From: Topomyia yanbarensis
Lineage: Eukaryota; Arthropoda; Insecta; Diptera; Culicidae
Reading direction: 5' to 3'
Assembly (NCBI RefSeq): GCF_030247195.1
Contig: NC_080672.1
Coordinates: 388,075,037-388,139,036, forward strand
DNA length: 64,000 nt
The notes under the pieces were generated by a model. The model ran no database searches. It was given only the letters and a program-made list of their open reading frames with translations, and had not been told where the DNA came from. Numbering within the stretch: position 1 is the first letter of the stretch; each line of letters starts with the position of its first letter. Positions 12,737 to 22,799 of the stretch are shown here, piece by piece. A program made the position numbers and the translations under genes.

Positions 12737-12899
12737 TTTTTATTTCAATTATAGAGGTTTTAACCTTAAGGTCATTCGCCTCTTCGGGTTAGAAAAATCT
12801 CTTAGGATAAATTTCTAACCCTATGTGCGGGGTCGGGACTCGAACCCAGGTGCGCTGCGTACAAGGCAATCGATTTACCAATACGCTACGCCTACTCCC
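12737..12899 (-). mobile_element. tRNA-derived SINE with 14-bp target duplication
   Basis: Read on the minus strand, it starts GGGGAGTAGGCGTAGCG. It contains an A-box-like TAGCGTATTGGTAA and a B-box GGTTCGAGTCC, followed by a 3' body and an A-rich tail (poly-T on the plus strand near 12736). It is flanked by CAATTATTGCGATT at 12723-12736 and 12900-12913. Boxes at tRNA-like spacing, about 163 bp length and a long duplication identify a pol III-transcribed SINE mobilised by a LINE. The tRNA-like part is not a functional tRNA gene. Confidence 0.88.
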
Positions 12900-13433
12900 C
12901 AATTATTGCGATTATTCAAATCACAATTTACTAAATTTTCAACAACATTAGGTTATTTAGATTTAATTTGTGTCTTCATTATATCCATGATACGCAAGAT
13001 GAGACCTAGGTGTCTTTGGACTACATTATATTCTGAGGCGAATGGATAATAAGAGATCTGTGGGAGTCCATCTCAAAAATTGTGAACAATCAACCATGCG
13101 TTCCCTTATTCTTAAAGCACCATGTGAACATGAGGCATTTATGCTCAACCTCTCCTGTAGCCGTTTTTAAGGGAATGGGAGGTTAAGGGTAATTATGTAA
13201 AAATACACATTTAAAAATAATTGAATTTTGGGGCCCTGAGAATGATAGAATATTTATGAAAAAGTAGCAGCACTGCCGAATTGCCCGTGCACGATGTGGG
13301 AAATTGACTGTGACTGTGACAATTTATGAATTCAAATTTAAAAAAAATCTTCGAATTTTTCTGTGCTACTGGCGCACTGACTTCCCCAATTAAACGCCTG
13401 CTTAGTTAACCAATCTGTATCCACATTGCACAG

Positions 13434-14324
13434 TAGAGTGGGACATGGTTATATGAAAAAAATAAAATTTGGCTCCGAGTAACTTTTTGGGTCCCATTTA
13501 GCTTCCAGAACAACTCTGGAAGTTTTTAGCTCGATCGGTGAAACTATATTTTTGCGCCCACGGTTTAAAGTTTACATGGGATTTCGTATGGGAAAATTGT
13601 CTTTTGCAAATTAATTCTTCCAAGAGTCGCCCGTTATCTCCTAAAAATTAACAGAAGTCTGATTTTTATAGGAAATTTGTCAAGGAAACAAAATCTAGAA
13701 GACTGCAAAACGATCTGATGCTTGTGGAAAATGTTATTAAGCAAAAACCGATTGATGCCCTGAAGATTGATGAAAATATTACTTTTCATAGCATCACTGC
13801 TTCTGACGGTTTTATTATATACAACATTTTTAACCTTCTTTTATTATGTACAAAAGAAGCCTCAATTTATCCCTCAAAACCTTGCGAAGTGGTCAAATAG
13901 TATAGATAAACGATTTAGATACATTAAGAAAGGATTAAAACGAAATTGCGTATAATTGGACAACCAAGAGCAATGGTGCTAGAAAAAATGAATATTTTAT
14001 CAATCGTCAGAGCATCAATCGGTTTCTGCTAAATAACTTTTTTCTCAAGCATCAGATCGTTTCGTGGTTTTCGAGACTTTTTTTCTTTGTTAAATTTCCT
14101 ATACAAGCCACATAACGATTTATTTTTAGGAAGTAATGGGCGACTCCTGGAGGAATTATTTTGTAAAAGTTAACTTTCCCATACAAAATCCCATGTAAAC
14201 TTTAAACAGTGGGCGCGAAAATATAGTTTCACCGATCGAGCTAAGAATTTGCACAGTTGTTCTAGGACCCAAATGGTACCCAAAAAGTTGCTCGGAGCTG
14301 GAATCTATTTTTTGTCCCACCCTA
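13434..14324. mobile_element. Foldback hAT-type MITE (891 bp)
   Basis: Both halves are near-complementary over several hundred bases: GAGTGGGACA, TCACCGATCGAGCTAA and CCCATGTAAACTTTAAAC recur inverted. The termini are TAGAGTGGGACA and TGTCCCACCCTA, flanked by the perfect 8-bp duplication TTGCACAG (13426-13433, 14325-14332). This is the hAT-like signature with very long inverted repeats and a small centre near 13880. The short open frames inside are incidental. Confidence 0.85.
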
Positions 14325-14459
14325 TTGCACAGTCTTCCAAGAAAATGCTGCGTCTGCCTTCAAACATCCTAATGATGGAATTAAAAACCAATCTATACTG
14401 CACTAATTTTTAAAATTTTACATAGTAGTGATCTGCTAGTGCTCCATATCAATGGTTTT

Positions 14460-15354
14460 CGTCAAAATTTCACAAATTTTGAGGATTTCAAGAAAATTCG
14501 AGAAATTTTGTGAAACGTTGTGATATTTTGTGAAATTTTCCGAAATTTTGTGAATTTTGTAAACCTTTGTAAATTTTGTAAATTTCACGAAATTTTGTAA
14601 ATTTTATGAAGTTTTAAGAATTTTACAAAATTTTGTGAATTTCGCAAAATTTTGTGAATTTTGAAAAATTTTGTGGAGTTCGTAAAATTTTGTTGATTTC
14701 GGGAAATGTTGTGAAATTTAGTGAATTTTGTGAATTTCAAAAATTTGGCAAATTTAAAGGGTGCGCCGCGCCGCCGATTTCAGGTAAAAATTGTCTAGTC
14801 TAGTCTACTAATTTTTTCTCATCAAATTTTTTAAATTCCGTTTATTTTTTGATCTCCGCAAAATTTTGTGACATTTTGTGAATTTCATGCAATTTTGTAT
14901 TTTTTTTTTAAATTTTGTGAATTTCGGGAATTTTGTATATTTTGTGAAAATTAAAAACTAAATTTGTGTAATTCTTGAATGTTCATTTTTTTTTGGAATT
15001 TTGCGAATTTCGTGAAATTCTGGGCTTCCGAGAAATTTTTCAAATTTTCTTAAAAATTTGACAAAATTATTTGACAGTTTGTACATTTCATGAAAATTTG
15101 ACAATTTCGTGAAATTTTGTGAAATTTGGTGAATATTGTGCAATTTTGTGAATTTCGAAAATTTTGTAATTTTTTTTTCGTAAAATTTTGTGGATTCCGT
15201 AAAGTTTGTGAACTCCGTGAAATTTTGTGAATTTCGTAAAATTTTATGAATTTCGTTCAATATCATGAATTTGTCAAAATTTTGTAAACTTTGCGAAATT
15301 TTGTAAATATCGAGAAATTATTATATTTTCTGAAATGTTGTAGAGTTAAATTTC
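14460..15354. repeat. Degenerate 19-bp AT-rich satellite, left segment
   Basis: Diverged repeats of the form GTGAAATTTTGTGAATTTC, made of a 10-bp half (GTGAAATTTT) and a 9-bp half (GTGAATTTC). It continues at 20882 after the I-like insertion. A non-repeat patch lies at about 14755-14800. The minus-strand frames rich in KFTKFHEIHK here are read-through of the repeat, not proteins. Confidence 0.85.
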
Positions 15355-15484
15355 TTGTATTTATTTATTTTTTTTTTTTTTGCGTTTATTAAGGACCTTT
15401 TAACGTTTTGTCATTCAGGTCCTTCTTATGTTGAATATACATATTGTTTCATGTACATTTCATGGTTTCCTTCTAACCTTACGT

Positions 15485-18400
15485 TTAAATACAATTGTAT
15501 AGAGAAATGCTTTTAAAAGAATTCAAAACTTTTACTGCCCTATTTTTATCATCGCATAATGCTTCTCGTATGTTCTCTGGTATATCTGCAGCTTTCCTTG
15601 CATCATCGAGTCCTGGGCAGTCCTGTATGACATGTTTAATCGTTAACCGTGCGTTGCACCATCTACATTTCGGTGGTTCTTTTTTATCGAGTAGGTAGCT
15701 ATGTGTTAATTTGGAGTGGCCAATCCGTAATCTGGTCAAAACCACTTCATCCTTTCTTGATCCGGTAAAGGTTTCTTCGTAAGGCAATATACTATTTTTA
15801 ACTTCTCGTAATTTGTTTCCCGTGACGACGTTCCAGTTTGATTGCCATTGCTCGAGAATCTGCTTCTTCACTATATTTTTGGCGTCTGTGAACTCTACGT
15901 GTACTTCGGAGTGGAGTAGCTCGTGTAGCGCCTTTTTTGCTTCTTTGTCGGCTCGTTCGTTTCCGTCTATGCCCACGTGGCCGGGCACCCAGCAGAAAGT
16001 TATTGCTGATCCATTTCTTATAGCTCTCGCATAATGCTTCGCCATTTCGTCACGCCAGGTGCTGTTAATTTTACAGTTTTCCAAAGCCTCGATCGCACTT
16101 AAGGAATCAGTGCATATAAGGTACGCGCCAATTTCGTTTTGTTCGGATATCCATATCAATGCTTCTTTCAAAGCTGAACTTTCGGCATGGTATATGCTGC
16201 TCAAGTCAGCTATTCTCTTTCGTATCACTGTATTTTCGCAAACCACGCTGTACGCTGTTCGTCCTTCTTTTTTGGAGCCATCTGTGTAGATGGTGCGGTA
16301 TACTCGGTATCTGGAAGCTTTGAGCTGTAGGAATGTTTTAACGATTTCTCTGTCAGTTGCTCCTTCACGTTGCTTCGTGTGCAGGCTCTTATCGACGGAA
16401 ATCGGTGATCTATTCCAGGGAGCGCTTGTCGGGCGCACGAAAACTTTTAAGGGAGGAAGCTTAAGTTGCAGGTGGCTGATGACTTGTTGGCCTCGTTGTC
16501 TTGCGTTGTAGGATATGTTTGGTGGTCGTGAGTTCCATAACTCTCCGGAGCTAGACTCACTACTCACTTCCGAGGATGATGTCGTGATGCTCTGGAGCTT
16601 GGTGGGTTCGAGAGATCCTTTTCTAATTGAAAAAATAGCTAGACGCTGTTCTAGTAGAGTTCGAAGATCAGGAACGCCCGTTTCTGCCTGTATGCTGATT
16701 ATCGGACTCGTGGGAAAGGCTCCACTTACCGCTCTTAAACCAGAATTGTGAACTATTTCCAGCTGTTTTAATGTTGCATCGCTTGCTCCTGAAACCAAAG
16801 GTGCTGCATAGAGTAGCTTTTCCATAATTGTAGAACGATATAATTTCAGCAGAGTTTGACGGTCTCCACCCCAATTTTTGGCAGCCACGCTTCGCAATAA
16901 ATGTATACGTTGTTGGCAGCCCGCCTTCACCTCGTCGAAGTGTGAGTTGAATGATAAAAACTGATCGAAAATTACTCCCAAGCATCTGTGGCTATTTTTA
17001 CGCGTGATCGGTTGTCCGTTTAATTGTATCGGTGGGCTACAACTGGGTTTTCTGCTTTTCGGGTTTCGGAATACTACTGTAGCACTTTTAGTCGCGGAGA
17101 TTTTGAAACCGGTCAATTGTTGCCATTGTTCGATTTGAATCATTGTATTGCTGAGTCGTTTTTCTATTACTGCGTAGCTTGGTCCACTGGTAATAATAAC
17201 GATATCGTCTGCGTATAAAAAAATTTGGACGTCTTCTGGGATGTTTTCGGCAATTGAGTTGATTGCGACAAGAAACAGAGTCACACTTAGGACGGAACCT
17301 TGGCACAGCCCGGTTTCCATGGTCTTTTCTGTCGAAGATTCCCCGTTGGCTATAACGGAAAAGGTTCTTTTTGCAAGCATTTTTTCTAGAAAATTCATCA
17401 TCAATCCGCCTATTCCCCAGTTGCTCAACCGTTCAAGCACTAGCCTTCTCCATGCTGTGTCATAAGCTTTTGTCACATCCAGAAACACGGCCTGCGCGTA
17501 GTGGTTCCTGCTCATGGCTTCTCGAATTCGTGTTTCAACTTCCACAAGGTGATCAGCTGTCGACCGGCCTTTTCTGAACCCGTATTGGCTTTCATGTAGT
17601 AGGTTTTGCGTCTCTAATACGTGTGTGAGCCTGTTATTAATCATTCTCTCGAGTATCTTTCCAAGGCAACTATTTAAAAATATTGGCCGATAGTTGCTTG
17701 GGTTCGATCTCTCTCCTTTTCCTTTGTAGATGGGCACGACGTTTGATTTGGTCCAACTTTCGGGGTAAACCGATTCTGTCCAGATGCGATTGTAGGTTTC
17801 TAGAAGCTTTCGTTTGCAGTCAAAAGGGAGTTTAAATATCATGGAATAGTGCACATCATCGGGTCCTGGCGAAGATCCCCGTAGTCCATGTAATGCTTCT
17901 TCTAATTCGTTCATGGAGAAACAGCTGTTGTATTCGGCTTCTGGCAAGGATTGAATCAGCAGCGGTTTTTTCTCGGAATTGGTTTTCAGTGTCAAGAATC
18001 GTGAATCGTAGCTGCTATTTCTAGAAATAGTTTGAAAAGAGTCTGCTAGTGCTTCGGCGATTTGCATCCCATTTGTAAACGTCTTGTTTTTATATTGGAT
18101 AGCGGGGATGTTTGTTGATCGGTTTTTTCCCTGGATACGGCGATAGTTATTCCAAATAGTTTTAGTGGGCGTCTGAACGGAAAAGGTATTCACAAATTCC
18201 GTCCCGGTTCTTGCTTGCGCATTGGTGATGGTTTCTCGTGCGTTTTTCCTTGCGTTTCGAATGTTTTCAGAAAGTTCATTGTCGTTATCTGGATTTTTGT
18301 TGGATTTTAGTTTGCGTAGTGCTTTTCGTCGGGTTTTTATAACTGTTGCCACTTCATCGCTCCACCACGGCACGTTTTTTTGTCCAATGATTCCACTTGT

Positions 18401-19291
18401 TTTTGGAATCGCGATTTCTGCTGCATCGATGATTTGCTTTGTTATTTCGGTAATCTGCTCTTCAGGGTCGTCTTTATGTGCAAATTGAACGCTATTGCGG
18501 TACAAGTCCCAGTCCGCTTCGTCTATCTTCCACCTAGGTCTAACTTTCGTGGTCAAAGGAGTTCCTGGGTATGTTATGGTTATTGGGAGGTGATCACTGC
18601 CGTGCGTGTCGTCTGCTACCGCGAAATCTAAGTAGCCGGCGAGTTCTGTAGAGCAACATGCGATATCAATGGCAGATCCATGTCCTGTTGCGTGGCTGAT
18701 GTAGGTGTGTTCTCCATTGTTTAAGACACTTAGACCTAGTTCCTGAATCGCTTCTTCGAAGATTCTTCCGCGTTTACTTATGCTGTTAGAGCCCCAAAGA
18801 GGGTGGTGTGCATTAATATCACCAACAAGGAGGATGGGTTTAGGCGTTTGGTTGAGTAGTTCGGTGATGTGTGACATGGTTATATTGGTTCCCGGTGGAA
18901 GATAGATGTTTAGAATGGTAAAGTTGAAGGGGGCACCTATTTTGATGGCTATAGCTTTCAGGTCAGTTTGCAGGTCAATTTGCTCGCTGTCTATACTAAT
19001 TTTTACGGCAGTGATTATACCACCAGCTGTTCGGGTTCCCCCGGCTCGCTTTCGGTGGTATGAGGTAAAACCAGTTATTTTTGCTTCGTTTTGGTTGGAG
19101 CACATGGTTTCCTGTAGGCAAAGTACAATTGGGTCTTTCTCTTTTATTATTAATTTCAGCTCACTTCTACTAGTTCGTAGCCCTTGAGTATTCCACGACA
19201 CGATGCTCGGTTCGATTGATGATGAGATTCTTCTTGTGCTATTGTTTTGTGTATTATGCATTGTTGAATTAATAAATGGTATCCATCTCAC
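15485..19291 (-). CDS. ORF2: endonuclease, reverse transcriptase and RNase H polyprotein
   Basis: It nicks target DNA and copies element RNA by target-primed reverse transcription. The 1268-residue frame is intact. The N-terminal AP-endonuclease domain (about 28-245) shows SWNTQGL, E61 in LCLQET, GDINAHH (D158) and GSDHLP (D233, H234). The reverse transcriptase (about 460-760) shows FLDVTKAYD (D605), QGSVLS and YADD (693-696); the usual proline after QGSVLS is a valine. The RNase H domain (about 998-1125) shows YTDGS (D1004), HAES (E1037), TDSLS (D1062) and NERADKEAK (D1115). A CX2CX7HX4C cluster lies at 1209-1225. The first ATG overlaps ORF1 by 23 nt. Met11 lies 7 nt after the ORF1 stop and may be the real start, which would suit reinitiation. 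Confidence 0.95.
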   Translation of the reverse strand: MRWIPFINSTMHNTQNNSTRRISSSIEPSIVSWNTQGLRTSRSELKLIIKEKDPIVLCLQETMCSNQNEAKITGFTSYHRKRAGGTRTAGGIITAVKISIDSEQIDLQTDLKAIAIKIGAPFNFTILNIYLPPGTNITMSHITELLNQTPKPILLVGDINAHHPLWGSNSISKRGRIFEEAIQELGLSVLNNGEHTYISHATGHGSAIDIACCSTELAGYLDFAVADDTHGSDHLPITITYPGTPLTTKVRPRWKIDEADWDLYRNSVQFAHKDDPEEQITEITKQIIDAAEIAIPKTSGIIGQKNVPWWSDEVATVIKTRRKALRKLKSNKNPDNDNELSENIRNARKNARETITNAQARTGTEFVNTFSVQTPTKTIWNNYRRIQGKNRSTNIPAIQYKNKTFTNGMQIAEALADSFQTISRNSSYDSRFLTLKTNSEKKPLLIQSLPEAEYNSCFSMNELEEALHGLRGSSPGPDDVHYSMIFKLPFDCKRKLLETYNRIWTESVYPESWTKSNVVPIYKGKGERSNPSNYRPIFLNSCLGKILERMINNRLTHVLETQNLLHESQYGFRKGRSTADHLVEVETRIREAMSRNHYAQAVFLDVTKAYDTAWRRLVLERLSNWGIGGLMMNFLEKMLAKRTFSVIANGESSTEKTMETGLCQGSVLSVTLFLVAINSIAENIPEDVQIFLYADDIVIITSGPSYAVIEKRLSNTMIQIEQWQQLTGFKISATKSATVVFRNPKSRKPSCSPPIQLNGQPITRKNSHRCLGVIFDQFLSFNSHFDEVKAGCQQRIHLLRSVAAKNWGGDRQTLLKLYRSTIMEKLLYAAPLVSGASDATLKQLEIVHNSGLRAVSGAFPTSPIISIQAETGVPDLRTLLEQRLAIFSIRKGSLEPTKLQSITTSSSEVSSESSSGELWNSRPPNISYNARQRGQQVISHLQLKLPPLKVFVRPTSAPWNRSPISVDKSLHTKQREGATDREIVKTFLQLKASRYRVYRTIYTDGSKKEGRTAYSVVCENTVIRKRIADLSSIYHAESSALKEALIWISEQNEIGAYLICTDSLSAIEALENCKINSTWRDEMAKHYARAIRNGSAITFCWVPGHVGIDGNERADKEAKKALHELLHSEVHVEFTDAKNIVKKQILEQWQSNWNVVTGNKLREVKNSILPYEETFTGSRKDEVVLTRLRIGHSKLTHSYLLDKKEPPKCRWCNARLTIKHVIQDCPGLDDARKAADIPENIREALCDDKNRAVKVLNSFKSISLYNCI

Positions 19292-20519
19292 TGTTCTCTT
19301 CGTCCGCTTCCGTAGCTATCTGTGTCTGCGGGTTTTTTCTCGGTCTACCTGGCTTCTTTTTGATGACTCGTGTAACTATTCTGTCTGAGGTTTTGAGATT
19401 CTGACTGTGTGGTGATTTGTAGTTTTCGTCGCTGCTGATAGTAGTGAACGTTTTGACCCGTTTTGGTTTTGGTGATAATTTTTCTTCTCTGGGTTCAGAT
19501 TCAAAGTTTTTGGAGGTTTGGTCATCTTTATTTATGTTAGTTTGGCTTGGGAGACTGAACACGATTTGTCCCGATGGACCGGGGGTTGTTGTGTCTGTTG
19601 TTGTTGCTGATTTTGCTTGGGGCTGATCATTACGCTTGATACATGTGCATTTACAGTTGCATCCGGTGGAATTTCCCACTGTTTTGGCAAAACTCTCTAC
19701 TGGCGATGTTTGCTGCTCTACTATTTTTCTGGCTTCAAAATACGAAATTTCTTGGTCAATTTTTAAACGGGTTATCGCTGTTTCCTTTTGCCAGACCTTG
19801 CAGTTTGGACTAGTTGCATTATGCGGTTCCTGGCAATTTACACATTTTTCTGGTCTGGTACATTTTTCGTCGTGATACTTGTCTCCGCAATTCGCACATA
19901 TTTTATCTGACTTACAGTCTCGGCCTAGGTGGCCGTAACGCAGACACTGAAAACATCGTATAGGGCGGGGATAGTAAGGCCGTGTTGGAACTCTAATGAA
20001 ACCAACTTTGATATTTTCAGGGCGTGCTGTAACAGAGAGCGTTAGAATAATTGATGATGTTTTAATCAGTATCCCATCAACTTTTCTCATTATCCGATCC
20101 ACCTTGATCACTTTTTCTCCTCGCATTTCTTCTAAAATTTCATCGTCGTTCATGTCTAGAAGATCGCGGCACGTTATAACTGCTTTGCATAAATTTAGGG
20201 TTTCGTGTTCGTTTGCAACTACATTTATTCCAGGCGTAAGAAATAGGAGATTTTTCAGCTGGGATACTTGCTTCTCGGTTTTAGTTTTGATTAGCAGTTT
20301 ACCGTCTCGAATACGCTTCACGCTGGCAACCTCTCCACAGCAATTTCTGATTGCTTTATCAATCAGGAACGGTGATATCTTCTCCAGCGTATGACCGGCG
20401 TCCGACCGCTCAAGAACGAGATAGCATCCTTCGGTACATTGAGGAATCTGCCCCAACGCAGGGAAACTTCTCCCACTCGCGGCAGCGGAGCCAGTGTAAC
20501 TGCCGCCGTGCGGCGGCAT
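19269..20519 (-). CDS. ORF1: gag-like nucleic-acid-binding protein with zinc knuckles
   Basis: The 416-residue protein is the RNA-binding partner of ORF2 and packages element RNA. Three CCHC-type knuckles lie at about 189-240: CFQCLRYGHLGRDC, CANCGDKYHDEKC and CVNCQEPHNATSPNC. The region before them (about 30-180) fits an RNA-recognition-like fold seen in ORF1 proteins, by inference. The C-terminal third is polar and basic, rich in Lys, Pro and Ser, with a KKKPGRPRKNP stretch resembling an AT-hook and likely a nuclear or DNA-contact motif. The frame is intact and overlaps the first ATG of ORF2. Confidence 0.93.
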   Translation of the reverse strand: MPPHGGSYTGSAAASGRSFPALGQIPQCTEGCYLVLERSDAGHTLEKISPFLIDKAIRNCCGEVASVKRIRDGKLLIKTKTEKQVSQLKNLLFLTPGINVVANEHETLNLCKAVITCRDLLDMNDDEILEEMRGEKVIKVDRIMRKVDGILIKTSSIILTLSVTARPENIKVGFIRVPTRPYYPRPIRCFQCLRYGHLGRDCKSDKICANCGDKYHDEKCTRPEKCVNCQEPHNATSPNCKVWQKETAITRLKIDQEISYFEARKIVEQQTSPVESFAKTVGNSTGCNCKCTCIKRNDQPQAKSATTTDTTTPGPSGQIVFSLPSQTNINKDDQTSKNFESEPREEKLSPKPKRVKTFTTISSDENYKSPHSQNLKTSDRIVTRVIKKKPGRPRKNPQTQIATEADEENSEMDTIY

Positions 20520-20958
20520 TTTTTATGCACTACACTATTAAATAAATCAGGATGTCCGCGTTCACAAAATGTTCACTATTTATTACTCACTTCTACTCGG
20601 GTTTCACAGCTTATTGGATTTCACTGTATTAGTGTTGTGTATCACTCTATCGCGAATCCAGTGGGATAAATTGAATCTAATTTAAGAGTTTAATGCACTC
20701 GTTTCGTTTTAACAAACCTCGATTTCACTTTGCTGTGCTACCTTCGACACTAATGTATCCACTACCAGTTTTGCACGACTTTATTCGCAGGTTTGCAACC
20801 GAAAAACAGAATATTTATTCGCAGCATATAACACGCGGGAATTGACAACAATGACCCGTACACTCGAATGTTGTATTTATTGAAATTTCATAAATATCAT
20901 AAATTTTTTTTAAATTTTGTTGGTTTCGTGAAATGTTCTGATATTGAGAAAATTAGTA

Positions 20959-21543
20959 GGGGGAAGGGGGCCAATTCGGGCCCCTAGCTGTTCCTCAGCT
21001 ATGGTAATATTATGAAAAAATGTTCATATCATTTTGATGGCTGTCATGTAGCTCGGTTCTATCTCACAAAAATTTGCGGTTCTCAGCATCCACTGTGTGC
21101 GCTAGAGGCAAATGTTGTTTCGGAGCAAGTTCATCAAATGGGCTTTTCCCGCCCAAAAAATTTTATGGGGACCATCTTAGATCAGACGAAAAATAAAGTA
21201 AAATAAATAAATAAATATTTACTACAAAGTTTTATGTAACAAAAAGAACTTTTCATTTCACAATCTCAAATTTTGTGAAAACCAAATAGAAATAACATAG
21301 GCCAAAATAGGAATTCATTTCTATTGGAGAAAAACGGTAAAAATTGGGTGGTCCGAATTGTAACAGGGTTGGGGTAATTCGAACCATTCGTGTACTTTTG
21401 CGTATACATGTTTATACACAATATGGTAAATAATGCGCAATTGATCAGGCTTTCAGATAAAAATATTTATTTGAGAATCGGTTGACACGTTCCAGTTCTA
21501 TAGCTCATAAACTCTTACTAGGTCCGATTGGCCCAGTTTCCCC
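20959..21543. mobile_element. TA-flanked MITE (585 bp) inside the satellite
   Basis: The left end GGGGGAAGGGGGCCAATTCG and the right end CCGATTGGCCCAGTTTCCCC are imperfect inverted repeats, each next to TA (20957-20958, 21544-21545). Satellite sequence resumes on both sides. No transposase. The small open frame at 21012-21206 is not recognisable. Confidence 0.65.
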
Positions 21544-22683
21544 TAAATTTTGTGTATTGCGAAATATTTTGTAAATTTAGTAATATTTTGTGAAATTAGA
21601 AAAAATTTCCAAAGTTTTAGAAATTTTACAAAGTTTTGTAGATTTTGTGAAATCATGGAAACTTTGTGAATTTTTTAGGAAATATTATTCGATTTAATAA
21701 ATTTGTGAATTTTGTGAAATTTTGAGAATATCGAAAACTGTGCCATTTTAAATTTTGTGAAGTTTTGTGATAGCTGTAATTTGTTTAAAATTAGATATTT
21801 CCTAAAGTTTTAGGAATTTCGCGAAATTTTGTGAATTTTGTGGAATTTGGCAAAAATTTTATGAATTTCGCCAATTTTTTAAAATTTTGTAGATATTTGG
21901 AAATTCGATAAATTCTATAAAATTTTGCAAATTTCGAGAAAAATTTGGTCCAACGGAGAATTTTGCATAATTCGTGAAATTTTATAAATTTCTGTATACA
22001 TTGTGAATTTTGCGAAATTTTGTGCAATTTTATAAATTTCGCAAAGTTTTTGAGAATTTGAAATTTTTGTGATTTTTAAGAAAGTTTGTTCGTTTTCGTA
22101 AAATTTTGCAAACTCAGCTTTTTTCAATGTTGCATAATTTTGTTGTGTTTTGAAAACTGTAAATTGCGTTATTTTATGAATTTTGTGCACATTTTTAATT
22201 TTTGTAAATGGTGTAAAAATTAGTAAATTTTGTAAAATTTAGGGAATTTCGCGAAATTTTGGTATTTTGTGGAATTTGGCGTGAAATTTTATAAATTTTG
22301 TGAAATTTTTGATAATTTTGAGAACAGTGTGAGTTTTGAGCATTTTGTGAATTTCATGTTTCGTGAATTTCGCAAAATTTTCCACATTTTGTGAAATTTT
22401 GCACATTTTGTGAAATTTTGTCAAATTTAGAAGCACATGTATTTCGTGAATTTTTATAAATATCGTTATATATTGTGAATTTGGTAAAATTTTGTGAACT
22501 TCCCGAAATTTTGAACAATTTTATAAATTTTGCAGTTTTGTAAATTTCGTGAAATTATGAGAATTTTCTATGCTATATTCCTCCCTAATATGGAAAAATT
22601 GGGTAAACACAGATCTTTCTCCCAAAGGCGAACATTTCGAAGAAACCACTCTTTGTACGTGAAGAGCACAAATCCTAACTTAA

Positions 22684-22799
22684 CCCTCCGGAAATCGCGC
22701 AAATGGCTCACTGAACGAGCAGCCGCAGCTGCTCTAAGTCGATTTCGCTAGATTTTCAGGGCTGTGTGCACTCAGTGCACTAGCGCGACTGCCAGAAGG
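22684..22799. mobile_element. TTAA-flanked MITE (116 bp), piggyBac-like
   Basis: The inverted termini CCCTCCGGAAATCGCGC and GCGCGACTGCCAGAAGG are flanked by TTAA on both sides (22680-22683, 22800-22803). The body contains two perfect palindromes, GAGCAGCCGCAGCTGCTC-like and GTGCACTCAGTGCAC. A TTAA target is diagnostic of piggyBac-type mobilisation. Confidence 0.7.

Larger units (their letters stand above)
15366..20870 (-). mobile_element. Full-length I-clade-like non-LTR retrotransposon (5.5 kb)
   Basis: The element is complete on the minus strand: about 350 bp of 5' UTR, ORF1, overlapping ORF2, a 119-bp 3' UTR with AATAAA, and an A-rich tail. The perfect 11-bp duplication TTGTATTTATT flanks it at 15355-15365 and 20871-20881, and the outer flanks rejoin as 19-bp satellite sequence. 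ORF2 carries endonuclease, reverse transcriptase and RNase H, which fits the I clade or a close relative. Both ORFs are open, so this is a recent and possibly mobilisation-competent copy. It lies in the same orientation as the dpr gene. Confidence 0.93.

Noticed and set aside
12825..12899. Functional tRNA gene
   Set aside because: It has A- and B-box-like motifs but no proper cloverleaf arms, and it is part of a SINE with tail and target duplication.
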